Source: Cryptoclostridium sp036644995 (GTDB lineage: Bacteria > Bacillota > Dehalobacteriia > UBA7702). Taken from it: a DNA stretch of 24,069 nucleotides. Position 1 is the first letter of the stretch. Each line of letters starts with the position of its first letter. This document shows positions 15,266 through 21,807 of the stretch, in pieces. Under the pieces are notes generated by a model. It was not told the DNA's origin, searched no databases, and saw only the letters and a list, made by a program, of their open reading frames with translations. The position numbers and the translations under genes are program-made. The DNA is taken from NCBI GenBank assembly GCA_036644995.1, contig JAVXOZ010000033.1, positions 1-24,069 on the forward strand, written 5' to 3'.

Positions 15266-15397
15266 GGCTGTTGATAAAGTCTGATATTCGGCAAAATCCC
15301 TTCCCATCCACTGCTTATGTACATCTATGTACACTGCACAGCCGCTGCTCAGTGAGTTTTACCGAATCTAAGGCTTTCTTAACAGCCTGACAATATG
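15265..15397. repeat. Foldback intergenic repeat, copy 4
   Basis: The core 15265-15387 is nearly identical to copies 1 and 2. The tail is shortened to tgacaatatg (15388-15397), consistent with a deletion between two tgaca words in a longer tail. Inner palindromes TGTACAT/ATGTACA and CACTG/CAGTG are present. It lies between two terminated transcription units and contains no gene. Confidence 0.88.
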
Positions 15398-15417
15398 AGA
15401 TGGCATTACCCATCATA
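15398..15417. repeat. Right 20-bp direct repeat flanking copy 4
   Basis: Exact copy of 15246-15265, starting right after the element end tgacaatatg. With the tail it forms an imperfect hairpin (GACAATATGA at 15389-15398 pairs with TCATATTGTC at 15413-15422, with a GATGG/CCATC inner stem). Confidence 0.85.
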
Positions 15418-15520
15418 TTGTCTGGTTTTAGTTTTTTTGATTGGTTATTTGGGTAAATCTAATAAAATAAAATCACTTAAATCTACAAAGAAAATAGTTT
15501 CCAAATAGCAAAATTACCTA
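15418..15520. other. Gap between repeat copy 4 and the small Cys protein gene
   Basis: A/T-rich sequence. A T-rich run (gttttagtttttttg) follows the hairpin at 15389-15422, so the repeat and its duplication may act as a terminator-like structure. Nothing else was recognised. Confidence 0.35.
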
Positions 15521-15712
15521 TTATACAGGTCCTTGCATGGAACGGGATTTCATATCGAAAATTTTAAAATCCCAGTGGTCTTCGGGAGACATTCTTTCAT
15601 CGCCATCATATTGAATGGGGGTAAAATAAGCGCAATCTTTTTGCACTACGCTAAAACGCCAGCAGAGATTCTTTTTTTCATCAAAAATACCACATTTTTT
15701 GCAATCTTCCAT
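15521..15712 (-). CDS. Small Cys-containing protein, unknown function
   Basis: A 63-residue acidic protein. Four Cys at positions 4, 7, 17 and 27 (C-x2-C-x9-C-x9-C) suggest a zinc or other metal site. The rest (ICPI-like signals absent) is polar, with an acidic DGDERMSPEDHWDF stretch. The frame is open up to 15757, but ATG 15712 is preferred because GAGG lies eight bases before it and the promoter's start point (about 15739) is inside the longer frame. It is transcribed away from arsR from a consensus promoter with an operator-like palindrome. I do not recognise a family. A metal-linked role is inferred only from the Cys and the neighbour. Confidence 0.72.
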   Translation of the reverse strand: MEDCKKCGIFDEKKNLCWRFSVVQKDCAYFTPIQYDGDERMSPEDHWDFKIFDMKSRSMQGPV

Positions 15713-15730
15713 TATGTTCACCTCATATCT

Positions 15731-15744
15731 ATATTGTTCAATAT
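15731..15744. promoter_or_regulatory. Operator-like palindrome, minus-strand side
   Basis: ATATTG-TT-CAATAT is a perfect palindrome that covers the predicted start point of the minus-strand transcript. It is a likely ArsR-family binding site because of its position and symmetry. Binding is not shown. Confidence 0.45.
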
Positions 15745-15745
15745 G

Positions 15746-15774
15746 AGTATATTGCATATATTCACTTTTGTCAA
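15746..15774 (-). promoter_or_regulatory. Consensus promoter for the small Cys protein
   Basis: On the minus strand: TTGACA (15774-15769), 17 bases, TATACT (15751-15746). It diverges from the arsR promoter 16 bases away. Confidence 0.85.
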
Positions 15775-15790
15775 TATATTCTTATTGCAC

Positions 15791-15819
15791 TTGACAATGT
15801 TAAAGGTAAATTATATACT
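15791..15819 (+). promoter_or_regulatory. Consensus promoter for arsR
   Basis: TTGACA (15791-15796), a 17-base spacer, TATACT (15814-15819). The -35 and -10 words equal those of the divergent promoter, as if both are read at similar strength. Confidence 0.87.
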
Positions 15820-15841
15820 TATATCGAAACTAATCGATATA
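15820..15841 (+). promoter_or_regulatory. Operator-like palindrome before arsR
   Basis: TATATCGA and TCGATATA are exact complements around a six-base centre, placed on the predicted start point (about 15826). Autorepression by the encoded ArsR protein is the simplest reading. Confidence 0.55.
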
Positions 15842-15864
15842 TAAAAAGGAGATGTGGTATAAAA

Positions 15865-16155
15865 ATGGATGAAAGATTTATCAACGATGCCAAAGTTTTT
15901 AAAGCATTTTGCGATGAAAATAGATTATATATTTTAAATATGTTGAAAACAGGTGAAAAATGTGCCTGCAAATTATTGGCAGAATTGCAAATTGGTCAAT
16001 CCACATTATCACACCATATGAAAATACTTTGCGAAGCAGGAGTTGTAAAAAGCCGTAAAGAAGGCAAGTGGACTCACTATTCCCTTGATTCCAAGGGTGT
16101 AGCCTATGCCCAAGAATTGCTGGCTGTTTACATAATTGCTAATGCAGATTCTTGA
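15865..16155 (+). CDS. ArsR/SmtB-family metalloregulator
   Basis: A 96-residue winged-helix repressor, normal length for the family. The recognition region is QSTLSHHMKIL (about 45-55), followed by a beta wing (KSRKEGKWTHYSL, about 62-74). Cys33 and Cys35 form a CxC pair (EKCACKLLAEL) at the alpha-3 position that binds arsenite/antimonite in E. coli ArsR (CVCDL). A third Cys is at 56. Metal sensing is therefore plausible, though some CxC proteins respond to other signals. Released repression should raise its own expression and that of the divergent gene. AAGGAG lies about 14 bases before the ATG, a long spacing. No arsenic pump or reductase gene is nearby. Confidence 0.88.
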   Translation: MDERFINDAKVFKAFCDENRLYILNMLKTGEKCACKLLAELQIGQSTLSHHMKILCEAGVVKSRKEGKWTHYSLDSKGVAYAQELLAVYIIANADS

Positions 16156-16264
16156 TAATTTGAGCCACTTATATAGTTAAAAAATCATTATATGGATATT
16201 TGTAAATGTAAATGTGTTGTTACTATCTATTAAAAAATAAATAAAAGCAAATAAGGAGGATACT

Positions 16265-16912
16265 ATGGGTAAAACAAAAATTATTGCTTGTGAAATGCTC
16301 CGTCCTGAGGTGGAATATCTCGTATCTGAACTGGGGTTGAATAATGAAATTATATGGATAGAGCCTGCTTTGCACGTTACCCCACAGTTGCTTAAAGAAC
16401 GCTTACAGGAAGTTTTGGATAGCTTTGCCAATACCGATTGCCAAAGGGTTTTAATGCCGTTTGGTGATTGTGGCGGTGCGGTGGCAGGGCTAAAATCGGG
16501 AAATTTTGAATTGGTAATACCTAAAGTTGATGATTGTTTAACCTTGATGTTGGGGTCACTGAAAAAACGTCAGGAACTTTCCATGGAAATGCCTACCTTT
16601 TATCTTACTTTGGGCTGGATAACCCAAGAAAAAAATATTATTGCGGATTATCATAATATGGTAAAAAACTACGGGCAGGAAACTGCGGATATGTTAAAGG
16701 AAACCATGTTTGGCAACTATAACAGGGTGGCTTTAATCGATACAGGGGTGGGGGATTCAAATGCTTTGCTAAGCTACGGAAAACCTTTAAAGGAAATATT
16801 TGGCTTTAATGAGTACCCTGTTAAAGGCACCACAGAATATTTAAAAAGACTGTTAACAGGGCCTTGGAGCAGTGATTTGTTCCGTATTATACCACCTTTT
16901 GGTTGTGCCTAA
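16265..16912 (+). CDS. DUF1638 family protein
   Basis: A 215-residue protein. The family pattern can be read as KIIACEMLRPE (residues 5-15), MPFGDCGGAVAGL (64-76), VIPKVDDCLTLMLGS (84-98), and FYLTLGWI (112-119). Cys9, Cys69 and Asp90-Cys91 are candidate ligands. DUF1638 has no established reaction; family members are known beside corrinoid methyltransferase genes in anaerobes, which is context and not proof. A perfect AAGGAGG precedes the ATG. It follows arsR after 109 bases with no terminator, so it may be read from the arsR promoter. A DUF1638 gene under an ArsR regulator is the unusual aspect. Confidence 0.82.
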   Translation: MGKTKIIACEMLRPEVEYLVSELGLNNEIIWIEPALHVTPQLLKERLQEVLDSFANTDCQRVLMPFGDCGGAVAGLKSGNFELVIPKVDDCLTLMLGSLKKRQELSMEMPTFYLTLGWITQEKNIIADYHNMVKNYGQETADMLKETMFGNYNRVALIDTGVGDSNALLSYGKPLKEIFGFNEYPVKGTTEYLKRLLTGPWSSDLFRIIPPFGCA

Positions 16913-16937
16913 TTTTATTTATTTCCTAAGTTTATAC

Positions 16938-16979
16938 AAACTGCGGTATTTATCTTTATAGATTTTACCGCAGTTTTTT
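16938..16979 (+). terminator. Intrinsic terminator after the DUF1638 gene
   Basis: AAACTGCGGTA (16938-16948) pairs perfectly with TACCGCAGTTT (16966-16976), followed by T to 16979. Confidence 0.88.
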
Positions 16980-16987
16980 GTTATAAT
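16979..16987 (+). promoter_or_regulatory. Extended -10 promoter for the antiporter
   Basis: TGTTATAAT begins on the terminator's last T. No good -35 is seen. The leader would be only about 20 bases. Confidence 0.45.
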
Positions 16988-17012
16988 ATAATCAAAGAAA
17001 GGAGGTAGTAAT

Positions 17013-18611
17013 TTGGCGTTATTCCTTTTAATTGCTTCAATAGTTGTTTTAATTTGTGTTTTGTTAAATACGGTTTCCCATAAATTAGGAATGCCTATGT
17101 TAATTACTTTCATAGCATTGGGCATTTTATTTGGTTCTGATGGAATATTAAAAATTTCCTTTAATAATTTTGCTTTGGCAGAACAAATTTGTTCGTTTGC
17201 GTTGATTATAATTATTTTTTACGGTGGTTTTGGTACAAAATGGAGCGAAGCAAAACCCGTAGCAGCTAAATCTTTGCTGTTATCCTCGGTGGGTGTGGTT
17301 ATAACCGCAGGTTTAACCGGTCTGTTTTGTCATTTTGTGCTACACTTTGACCTCTTGGAAAGTTTATTGATTGGTGCAGTAATCAGTTCCACAGATGCGG
17401 CATCGGTATTTTCAATTTTGCGATCTAAAAGGTTGAACTTGAAAGACCGCACCGCTTCTATGTTGGAGGTGGAAAGCGGCAGCAATGACCCCTGTGCTTA
17501 TATGCTCACCATTATTCTGCTTTCCATCATGGGTGGTAAAGCCACTGTGGGCGGGGTTTCTTATTTAATTTTTGCACAACTGGTTTACGGTGCTGTTTTT
17601 GGCTTTGTAATTGCTTATATTGCCTTTTACTTTGTGAAAAAATTTAAGTTTGCCACCAATGGCTTTGATGCGGCTTTTCTTTTGGCCATTGCAGTGGCGG
17701 CATATGCCATACCCTCTGTTTTAGGGGGGAATGGCTATTTAAGCGCCTATATTGCAGGTATTATTTTAGGGAACAAACCCCTTAAAAATAAAAAATCGTT
17801 GGTTAATTTTTTCGATGGCTTAACAGGGTTGATGCAAATACTCATCTTTTTTTTACTGGGTCTTTTGGCATTTCCCTCCCACATACCGGAAATTCTGTTG
17901 CCATCCATAGCCATAGCCTTGTTTTTAACCTTGGTGGCACGGCCTGTGGCGGTTTTTGCCATACTTGCTCCCACCAAATGTAAATTTAGCCAAGAGCTAT
18001 TGGTTTCCTGGACTGGGCTGCGTGGTGCGGCATCCATTGTTTTTGCCATTATGGTAATGATAAGTGATGTGTATATAGAAACAGATATTTTCCATATAAT
18101 TTTCTGCATTGTTTTGATGTCCATTGCTATTCAAGGTACGCTGCTCCCATTTTTTGCCAAAAAATTAAATCTTTTGGATGAAAATGCCAATGTTTTAAAA
18201 ACCTTTAGTGACTATTCAGATGAAATACCTGTTCAGTTCATTAAGTTGGTAGTAGGTGAGGAGCATCCGTGGATAGATAGTTATGTAAAAGACGTTTCAT
18301 TACCCCCGGAAACCCTTCTGGTGCTGGTGCTCCGCAATAAAGAAAGAATAATACCCGATGGCAATACAGCCATCAGAAAAGGCGATGTTATCGTTTTGAG
18401 TGCTCCCGAATTTCACGATGATACCGATATCAGCATAACGGAGTTAATAATAGATGCAAACAGTGATTGGCAGGGAACAGCTATTTGTGAGATTGACCAT
18501 AATTTTAATGGCATCATTATCATGGTAAAGCGTGGTGGCAAAGTGATTATACCCAATGGCCAAACAGTTTTACAGGAAAATGATGTGCTGGTGTTTTTCG
18601 AATCCGTATAA
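17013..18611 (+). CDS. CPA1-family proton antiporter with RCK_C domains (NhaP2/CvrA type)
   Basis: A 532-residue protein. Residues 1-390 hold about 12 membrane helices, including the ion-binding region SSTDAAS (125-131, Asp128) and the family motif ESGSNDP (154-160, Asn158-Asp159). The cytosolic C-terminus (about 405-532) has two RCK_C/TrkA_C-like repeats (residues about 430-465 and 495-532), a layout typical of the NhaP2 potassium/proton group. It starts at TTG, chosen because GGAGG (17001-17005) sits seven bases upstream and no in-frame ATG near it has a site. It should export K+ or Na+ in exchange for protons. With trkAH in the same window it gives both uptake and efflux of potassium, though the ion is inferred. 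Confidence 0.88.
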   Translation: MALFLLIASIVVLICVLLNTVSHKLGMPMLITFIALGILFGSDGILKISFNNFALAEQICSFALIIIIFYGGFGTKWSEAKPVAAKSLLLSSVGVVITAGLTGLFCHFVLHFDLLESLLIGAVISSTDAASVFSILRSKRLNLKDRTASMLEVESGSNDPCAYMLTIILLSIMGGKATVGGVSYLIFAQLVYGAVFGFVIAYIAFYFVKKFKFATNGFDAAFLLAIAVAAYAIPSVLGGNGYLSAYIAGIILGNKPLKNKKSLVNFFDGLTGLMQILIFFLLGLLAFPSHIPEILLPSIAIALFLTLVARPVAVFAILAPTKCKFSQELLVSWTGLRGAASIVFAIMVMISDVYIETDIFHIIFCIVLMSIAIQGTLLPFFAKKLNLLDENANVLKTFSDYSDEIPVQFIKLVVGEEHPWIDSYVKDVSLPPETLLVLVLRNKERIIPDGNTAIRKGDVIVLSAPEFHDDTDISITELIIDANSDWQGTAICEIDHNFNGIIIMVKRGGKVIIPNGQTVLQENDVLVFFESV

Positions 18612-18612
18612 T

Positions 18613-18660
18613 AAAAAAAGCCTCTATTTTCAGAAATAATACTGAAGATAGAGGCTTTTT
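18613..18660. terminator. Bidirectional terminator between convergent genes
   Basis: AAAAAGCCTCTATTTTCAG (18615-18633) pairs with CTGAAGATAGAGGCTTTTT (18642-18660) with one G-U or A-G mismatch. The A run and T run on the two sides suit both strands. Confidence 0.9.
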
Positions 18661-18683
18661 GGGTTTTAATTATTAGTTGTTAA

Positions 18684-19823
18684 TTATTGGTTTTCATTTA
18701 TATATGCTTGTTTAATTAAATCGCTTAAGCGTTGTAATTCTTGGGGGATATCAATATGTTGGGGGCAAATATCTACACAATTTTGGCATTCTGTACAATT
18801 ACTTTCTTTTTCCGAAGATTTCATAACGCTATAATCTTGTAGTAGGGTAAAATCCGAACCCCCTAAAAGTCGGTTATTTAAAAGTTGTAAAAGCTTGGGT
18901 ATATTTACTTTTTGGGAGCATTTGGTGCAATAGGCACAGCCTGTGCATGGCACGGTTTCGTGGCTTAAAAATTCCTTAATGGCAGCTTTTAACACTTCAT
19001 CCTCTTTTGGTGAAAGTGGCTGAAAATTATTGATAGTTTTAAGATTATCCTCTAATTGCGCCATAGAGGACATTCCGCTTAAAACCGTGAGTACATTGGG
19101 TAATTGTGCTGCATAACGCATTGCCCAAGAAGCTGTGGATTTGTTGGGAGCATAATAATTCAATATTTTTTTGCTTTCAGGTGTTAAATTGGCAAGGACT
19201 CCGCCACGTACAGGTTCCATAACAATACAGGCTAAACCGTTTTGTTCCAAAAGCTCATATTGTTTTTTTGCCTCTTGAAATTCCCAATCAATATAGTTTA
19301 ATTGTATTTGCCCAAAATCCCAAGAATAAGCTTTGATTATTTTTTCTAAAAGCTCAGGTGTGTCGTGAAAGGAAAAGCCTAAATGCTTAATGTATCCTTC
19401 TTCTTTTTTTTTGGCTAAAAATTCGTAAACTTTTAATTTTTGGGTAATACTAAAGAAGTTGACATTGAGATTGTGGCAAAGATAGAAATCGAAATAATCC
19501 GTATCCAATTTTTTTAATTGCTCATCAAAAATCTTTTCAATATCTCCAATATTTTTACCATACCACATGGGCATTTTGGTTGCCAGTAAAAAACTTTCTC
19601 TTTTATATTTTTTTAAGGCTTTACCTAAAAACGGTTCCGCTTCACCATCGTGATACATATAGGCGGTATCAATATAATTTACGCCATTATCCATGGCATA
19701 TTCCAGCATTGCTTCGGCTTTTGGTTCATCTATTTTTGTGCTTTCCGGTTCAATAGTAGGCATACGCATGGTACCAAAGCCCAAAAGTGATACTTCTGTG
19801 TCTTTAAATTTCCGTTTTTCCAT
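18684..19823 (-). CDS. Aldo/keto reductase with C-terminal ferredoxin-like 4Fe-4S domain
   Basis: A 379-residue protein. Residues 1-270 form an aldo/keto reductase barrel with the catalytic tetrad Asp52, Tyr57, Lys83 and His117. Residues 290-360 form an iron-sulfur domain with two Cys sets: Cys293, 296, 299, 302 and Cys343, 346, 349, 353 (the second ends in CP). Only the second follows the standard C-x2-C-x2-C-x3-CP layout. The first has C-x2-C-x2-C-x2-C and may bind a modified cluster. The fusion suggests electrons from ferredoxin rather than only NADPH, common in anaerobes. GGAGATG lies 12 bases before the ATG, inside the end of the exonuclease gene. Substrate unknown. Confidence 0.9.
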   Translation of the reverse strand: MEKRKFKDTEVSLLGFGTMRMPTIEPESTKIDEPKAEAMLEYAMDNGVNYIDTAYMYHDGEAEPFLGKALKKYKRESFLLATKMPMWYGKNIGDIEKIFDEQLKKLDTDYFDFYLCHNLNVNFFSITQKLKVYEFLAKKKEEGYIKHLGFSFHDTPELLEKIIKAYSWDFGQIQLNYIDWEFQEAKKQYELLEQNGLACIVMEPVRGGVLANLTPESKKILNYYAPNKSTASWAMRYAAQLPNVLTVLSGMSSMAQLEDNLKTINNFQPLSPKEDEVLKAAIKEFLSHETVPCTGCAYCTKCSQKVNIPKLLQLLNNRLLGGSDFTLLQDYSVMKSSEKESNCTECQNCVDICPQHIDIPQELQRLSDLIKQAYINENQ

Positions 19824-19826
19824 AAT

Positions 19827-20582
19827 TTATTTCATCTCCAAAACAATGGGGCAATGGTCTGAGCCTATTACCTCATTTAAAATTTCCGCTTTTGTTATCC
19901 GTTCTTTTAAATTGGGGTCTGTGAAGAAGTAGTCTAAACGCCAGCCGGCATTGGTTTTTCTGGCATTATAACGATATGACCACCAACTGTATTTCACTTC
20001 TTCGGGGTGTAAATACCTAAATGTATCAATAAAGCCACAATCTAAAAGTTTGGTAATCCAAGCTCTTTCCATATCCAAAAATCCTGATATTTTACTGTTT
20101 TCTTTGGGGCGTTTTAAATCAATGGGTTGGTGTGCGGTGTTAACATCGCCGCAAATTATAATATTTTTGCCTTTCATGGCATTGAAATACTCAAGTACCG
20201 CTTGGTAAAATTCCATTTTAAAAGCTAATCGCTCATCAGATGCACTGCCATTGGGAAAATAGCAGTTAAATAAAATAAAATCCTCATAATGGGCGATAAT
20301 AATCCTGCCTTCACTATCAAATTTTTCTATACCAATGCCGTGTTCTACTAAAATTGGTTCCTTTTTTGTGTAAATAGCCACGCCGCTGTAACCTTTTTTT
20401 GCTGCTGCGGAAAAATAGCTGTGATATCCTTCAATATTTAGTAAATCATCGGATAATTGGCTGGGATGTGCCTTGGTTTCCTGTATGCCAAGGACATCGG
20501 GTTTGCGGTTTTTCAACCAATCTATAAAGCCTTTTTTTTCAATGGCACGTATGCCATTAACATTCCAAGAAATAAGTTCCAT
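19827..20582 (-). CDS. xth: Exodeoxyribonuclease III / AP endonuclease
   Basis: A 251-residue enzyme that cuts DNA at abasic sites and degrades 3' ends in base excision repair. Family blocks are MELISWNVNGIRA (1-13), LGIQETKAHP (31-40, metal ligand Glu35), FNCYFPNGS (near 105), ICGDVNTAHQPID (near 145, catalytic Asp-Asn), WRLDYFF (near 220) and the final SDHCP with the catalytic His. I chose the ATG at 20582 because GGAGAAAAAGC precedes it; a longer start at 20600 would overlap that site. It is first in a two-gene transcript, three bases before the aldo/keto reductase gene. The pairing suggests joint expression but not a shared pathway. Confidence 0.93.
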   Translation of the reverse strand: MELISWNVNGIRAIEKKGFIDWLKNRKPDVLGIQETKAHPSQLSDDLLNIEGYHSYFSAAAKKGYSGVAIYTKKEPILVEHGIGIEKFDSEGRIIIAHYEDFILFNCYFPNGSASDERLAFKMEFYQAVLEYFNAMKGKNIIICGDVNTAHQPIDLKRPKENSKISGFLDMERAWITKLLDCGFIDTFRYLHPEEVKYSWWSYRYNARKTNAGWRLDYFFTDPNLKERITKAEILNEVIGSDHCPIVLEMK

Positions 20583-20599
20583 GCTTTTTCTCCATTTCA

Positions 20600-20620
20600 A
20601 AAATATTTTACCATACTTTG
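20600..20620 (-). promoter_or_regulatory. Weak extended -10 promoter for xth
   Basis: On the minus strand TGGTAAAAT is present about 20 bases before the start codon, with no good -35. Low confidence. Confidence 0.3.
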
Positions 20621-20642
20621 ATGAATTTTGGTAGTTCTATTC

Positions 20643-20671
20643 TTGTTTATTTCCCTTAAATCTGCTATAAT
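20643..20671 (+). promoter_or_regulatory. Sigma-A promoter for the transketolase operon
   Basis: TTGTTT (20643-20648), 17 bases, TATAAT (20666-20671) preceded by TGC. The leader to the ATG at 20713 is about 36 bases. Confidence 0.8.
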
Positions 20672-20712
20672 ATTCAGTTGTATGTATAAATAAATTATCA
20701 TAGGAGGGCAAA

Positions 20713-20973
20713 ATGAAAAAACAAACTGATTGTACAATAATTGAAGGTGCCATAACTTTAGAGCTCCACGGTTATCTTACTACATTGAAGGTTAATTTGC
20801 CCCAAGCCGAAGATATTGTTGGCGGTGATTATACTTTAGGAAAAGCCATTTTAGAAGGGGGCATACCTGCCACCGCAGTGGAAAAAGCCATTGTTAACCA
20901 AAGCTTGGTTTCTATGGCACATAAAATAAATGTTGGGGATTATGTGGTTCTTTATCCCCTCTCTGTAAAATAA
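20713..20973 (+). CDS. Small beta-grasp-like protein (ThiS/MoaD or Mut7-C type), tentative
   Basis: An 86-residue protein. The C-terminal half runs GGIPATAVEKAIVNQSLV, then INVGDYVVLYPLSVK. The order of a GIP turn, an acidic helix, a VN strand and a final GDYVVLYP resembles ThiS/MoaD and Mut7-C ubiquitin-like proteins (GDRVSVYP). Unlike sulfur carriers it has no C-terminal Gly-Gly, so a covalent sulfur role is unlikely. AGGAGG precedes the ATG by six bases. It is 17 bases before the transketolase subunit pair and shares its promoter. The link with transketolase is unexplained. I cannot name the family with confidence. Confidence 0.6.
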   Translation: MKKQTDCTIIEGAITLELHGYLTTLKVNLPQAEDIVGGDYTLGKAILEGGIPATAVEKAIVNQSLVSMAHKINVGDYVVLYPLSVK

Positions 20974-20990
20974 GCAATAAGGATGGAAAG

Positions 20991-21806
20991 ATGGAAAGAG
21001 TAGAGATATTAGAAGCAAAAGCCAAAAATATCAGAAGAAATATCATTGAAATGCTGGGTCATGCCAAAAGTGGTCATCCCGGTGGTTCCTTGGATTTGGC
21101 AGAAATTATGTCTGTTTTATATTTTTCTGAAATGAAGTATGATTTTAATGATCCACAGTGGGAAGAAAGAGATTATTTTGTGCTTTCCAAGGGTCATGCA
21201 GCACCTGCATTATATGCTGTGATGGCAGAGGGCGGATTAATACAAAAAGATGAATTGCTGACTTTAAGGCAACTGGGCAGCCGTTTACAGGGGCATCCCG
21301 ATAAAAAGAAATTACCCGGAGTGGAAGCCTCCACAGGGTCTTTGGGTCAGGGTTTTGCCATTGCCAATGGTATAGCTTTGGGACTCAAAGCGGATAAAAA
21401 ACCAAATAGAGTATATTCTGTTTTAGGCGATGGAGAATTAAACGAAGGTATAATTTGGGAAGCGGCTATGTCTGCGGCTCACTATAAGCTTAATAATATT
21501 ACTGCCATTGTTGATAATAATGGCTTGCAAATTGATGGCGAAAATGATTCGGTTATGTCTTTGGGTAATATCGGTGCAAAATTTAAAGCCTTTGGTTTTG
21601 AGGTTTTTGAAGTTGACGGACATGATATACCTGCTCTTTTAGAAGTTTTTGCCAAAGTAAAAAATGTACAGGATAAACCCCAGGCTATTATTGCTAAAAC
21701 CATCAAGGGCAAGGGTGTGTCGTTTATGGAAAACCAAGTGGGATGGCACGGAACGCCGATGAAAGATGAAGACTTTGCCAAAGCCAAAGCAGAGCTGGAG
21801 GGTTGA
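20991..21806 (+). CDS. Transketolase, N-terminal (thiamine-binding) subunit
   Basis: A 271-residue subunit of a two-gene transketolase. HAKSGHPGGSLD (24-35) and LSKGHAAPALY (65-75) match the family. The thiamine diphosphate motif is GDGELNEG (146-153) followed by the NN of IVDNNG (about 173-178). It transfers two-carbon ketol units in the pentose phosphate pathway. The split form is normal in many anaerobes and archaea, so it is not a frameshift. The GGATGGAAAG before ATG 20991 serves as the ribosome site; an ATG at 20983 is out of frame. One base separates its stop from the next gene. Confidence 0.94.
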   Translation: MERVEILEAKAKNIRRNIIEMLGHAKSGHPGGSLDLAEIMSVLYFSEMKYDFNDPQWEERDYFVLSKGHAAPALYAVMAEGGLIQKDELLTLRQLGSRLQGHPDKKKLPGVEASTGSLGQGFAIANGIALGLKADKKPNRVYSVLGDGELNEGIIWEAAMSAAHYKLNNITAIVDNNGLQIDGENDSVMSLGNIGAKFKAFGFEVFEVDGHDIPALLEVFAKVKNVQDKPQAIIAKTIKGKGVSFMENQVGWHGTPMKDEDFAKAKAELEG

Positions 21807-21807
21807 A

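Noticed and set aside
5..15387. Integron attC sites
   Set aside because: The foldback shape and GTT/AAC ends look similar, but the core-site consensus (RYYYAAC/GTTRRRY) is not met, copies are far apart, and there is no integrase gene.
5..15387. CRISPR array
   Set aside because: Copies are 120-160 bases long and thousands of bases apart, not regularly spaced short repeats.
15533..15844. Plus-strand frame over the arsR promoter region
   Set aside because: It covers both consensus promoters and the small Cys gene in antisense, with a composition unlike the neighbouring proteins.
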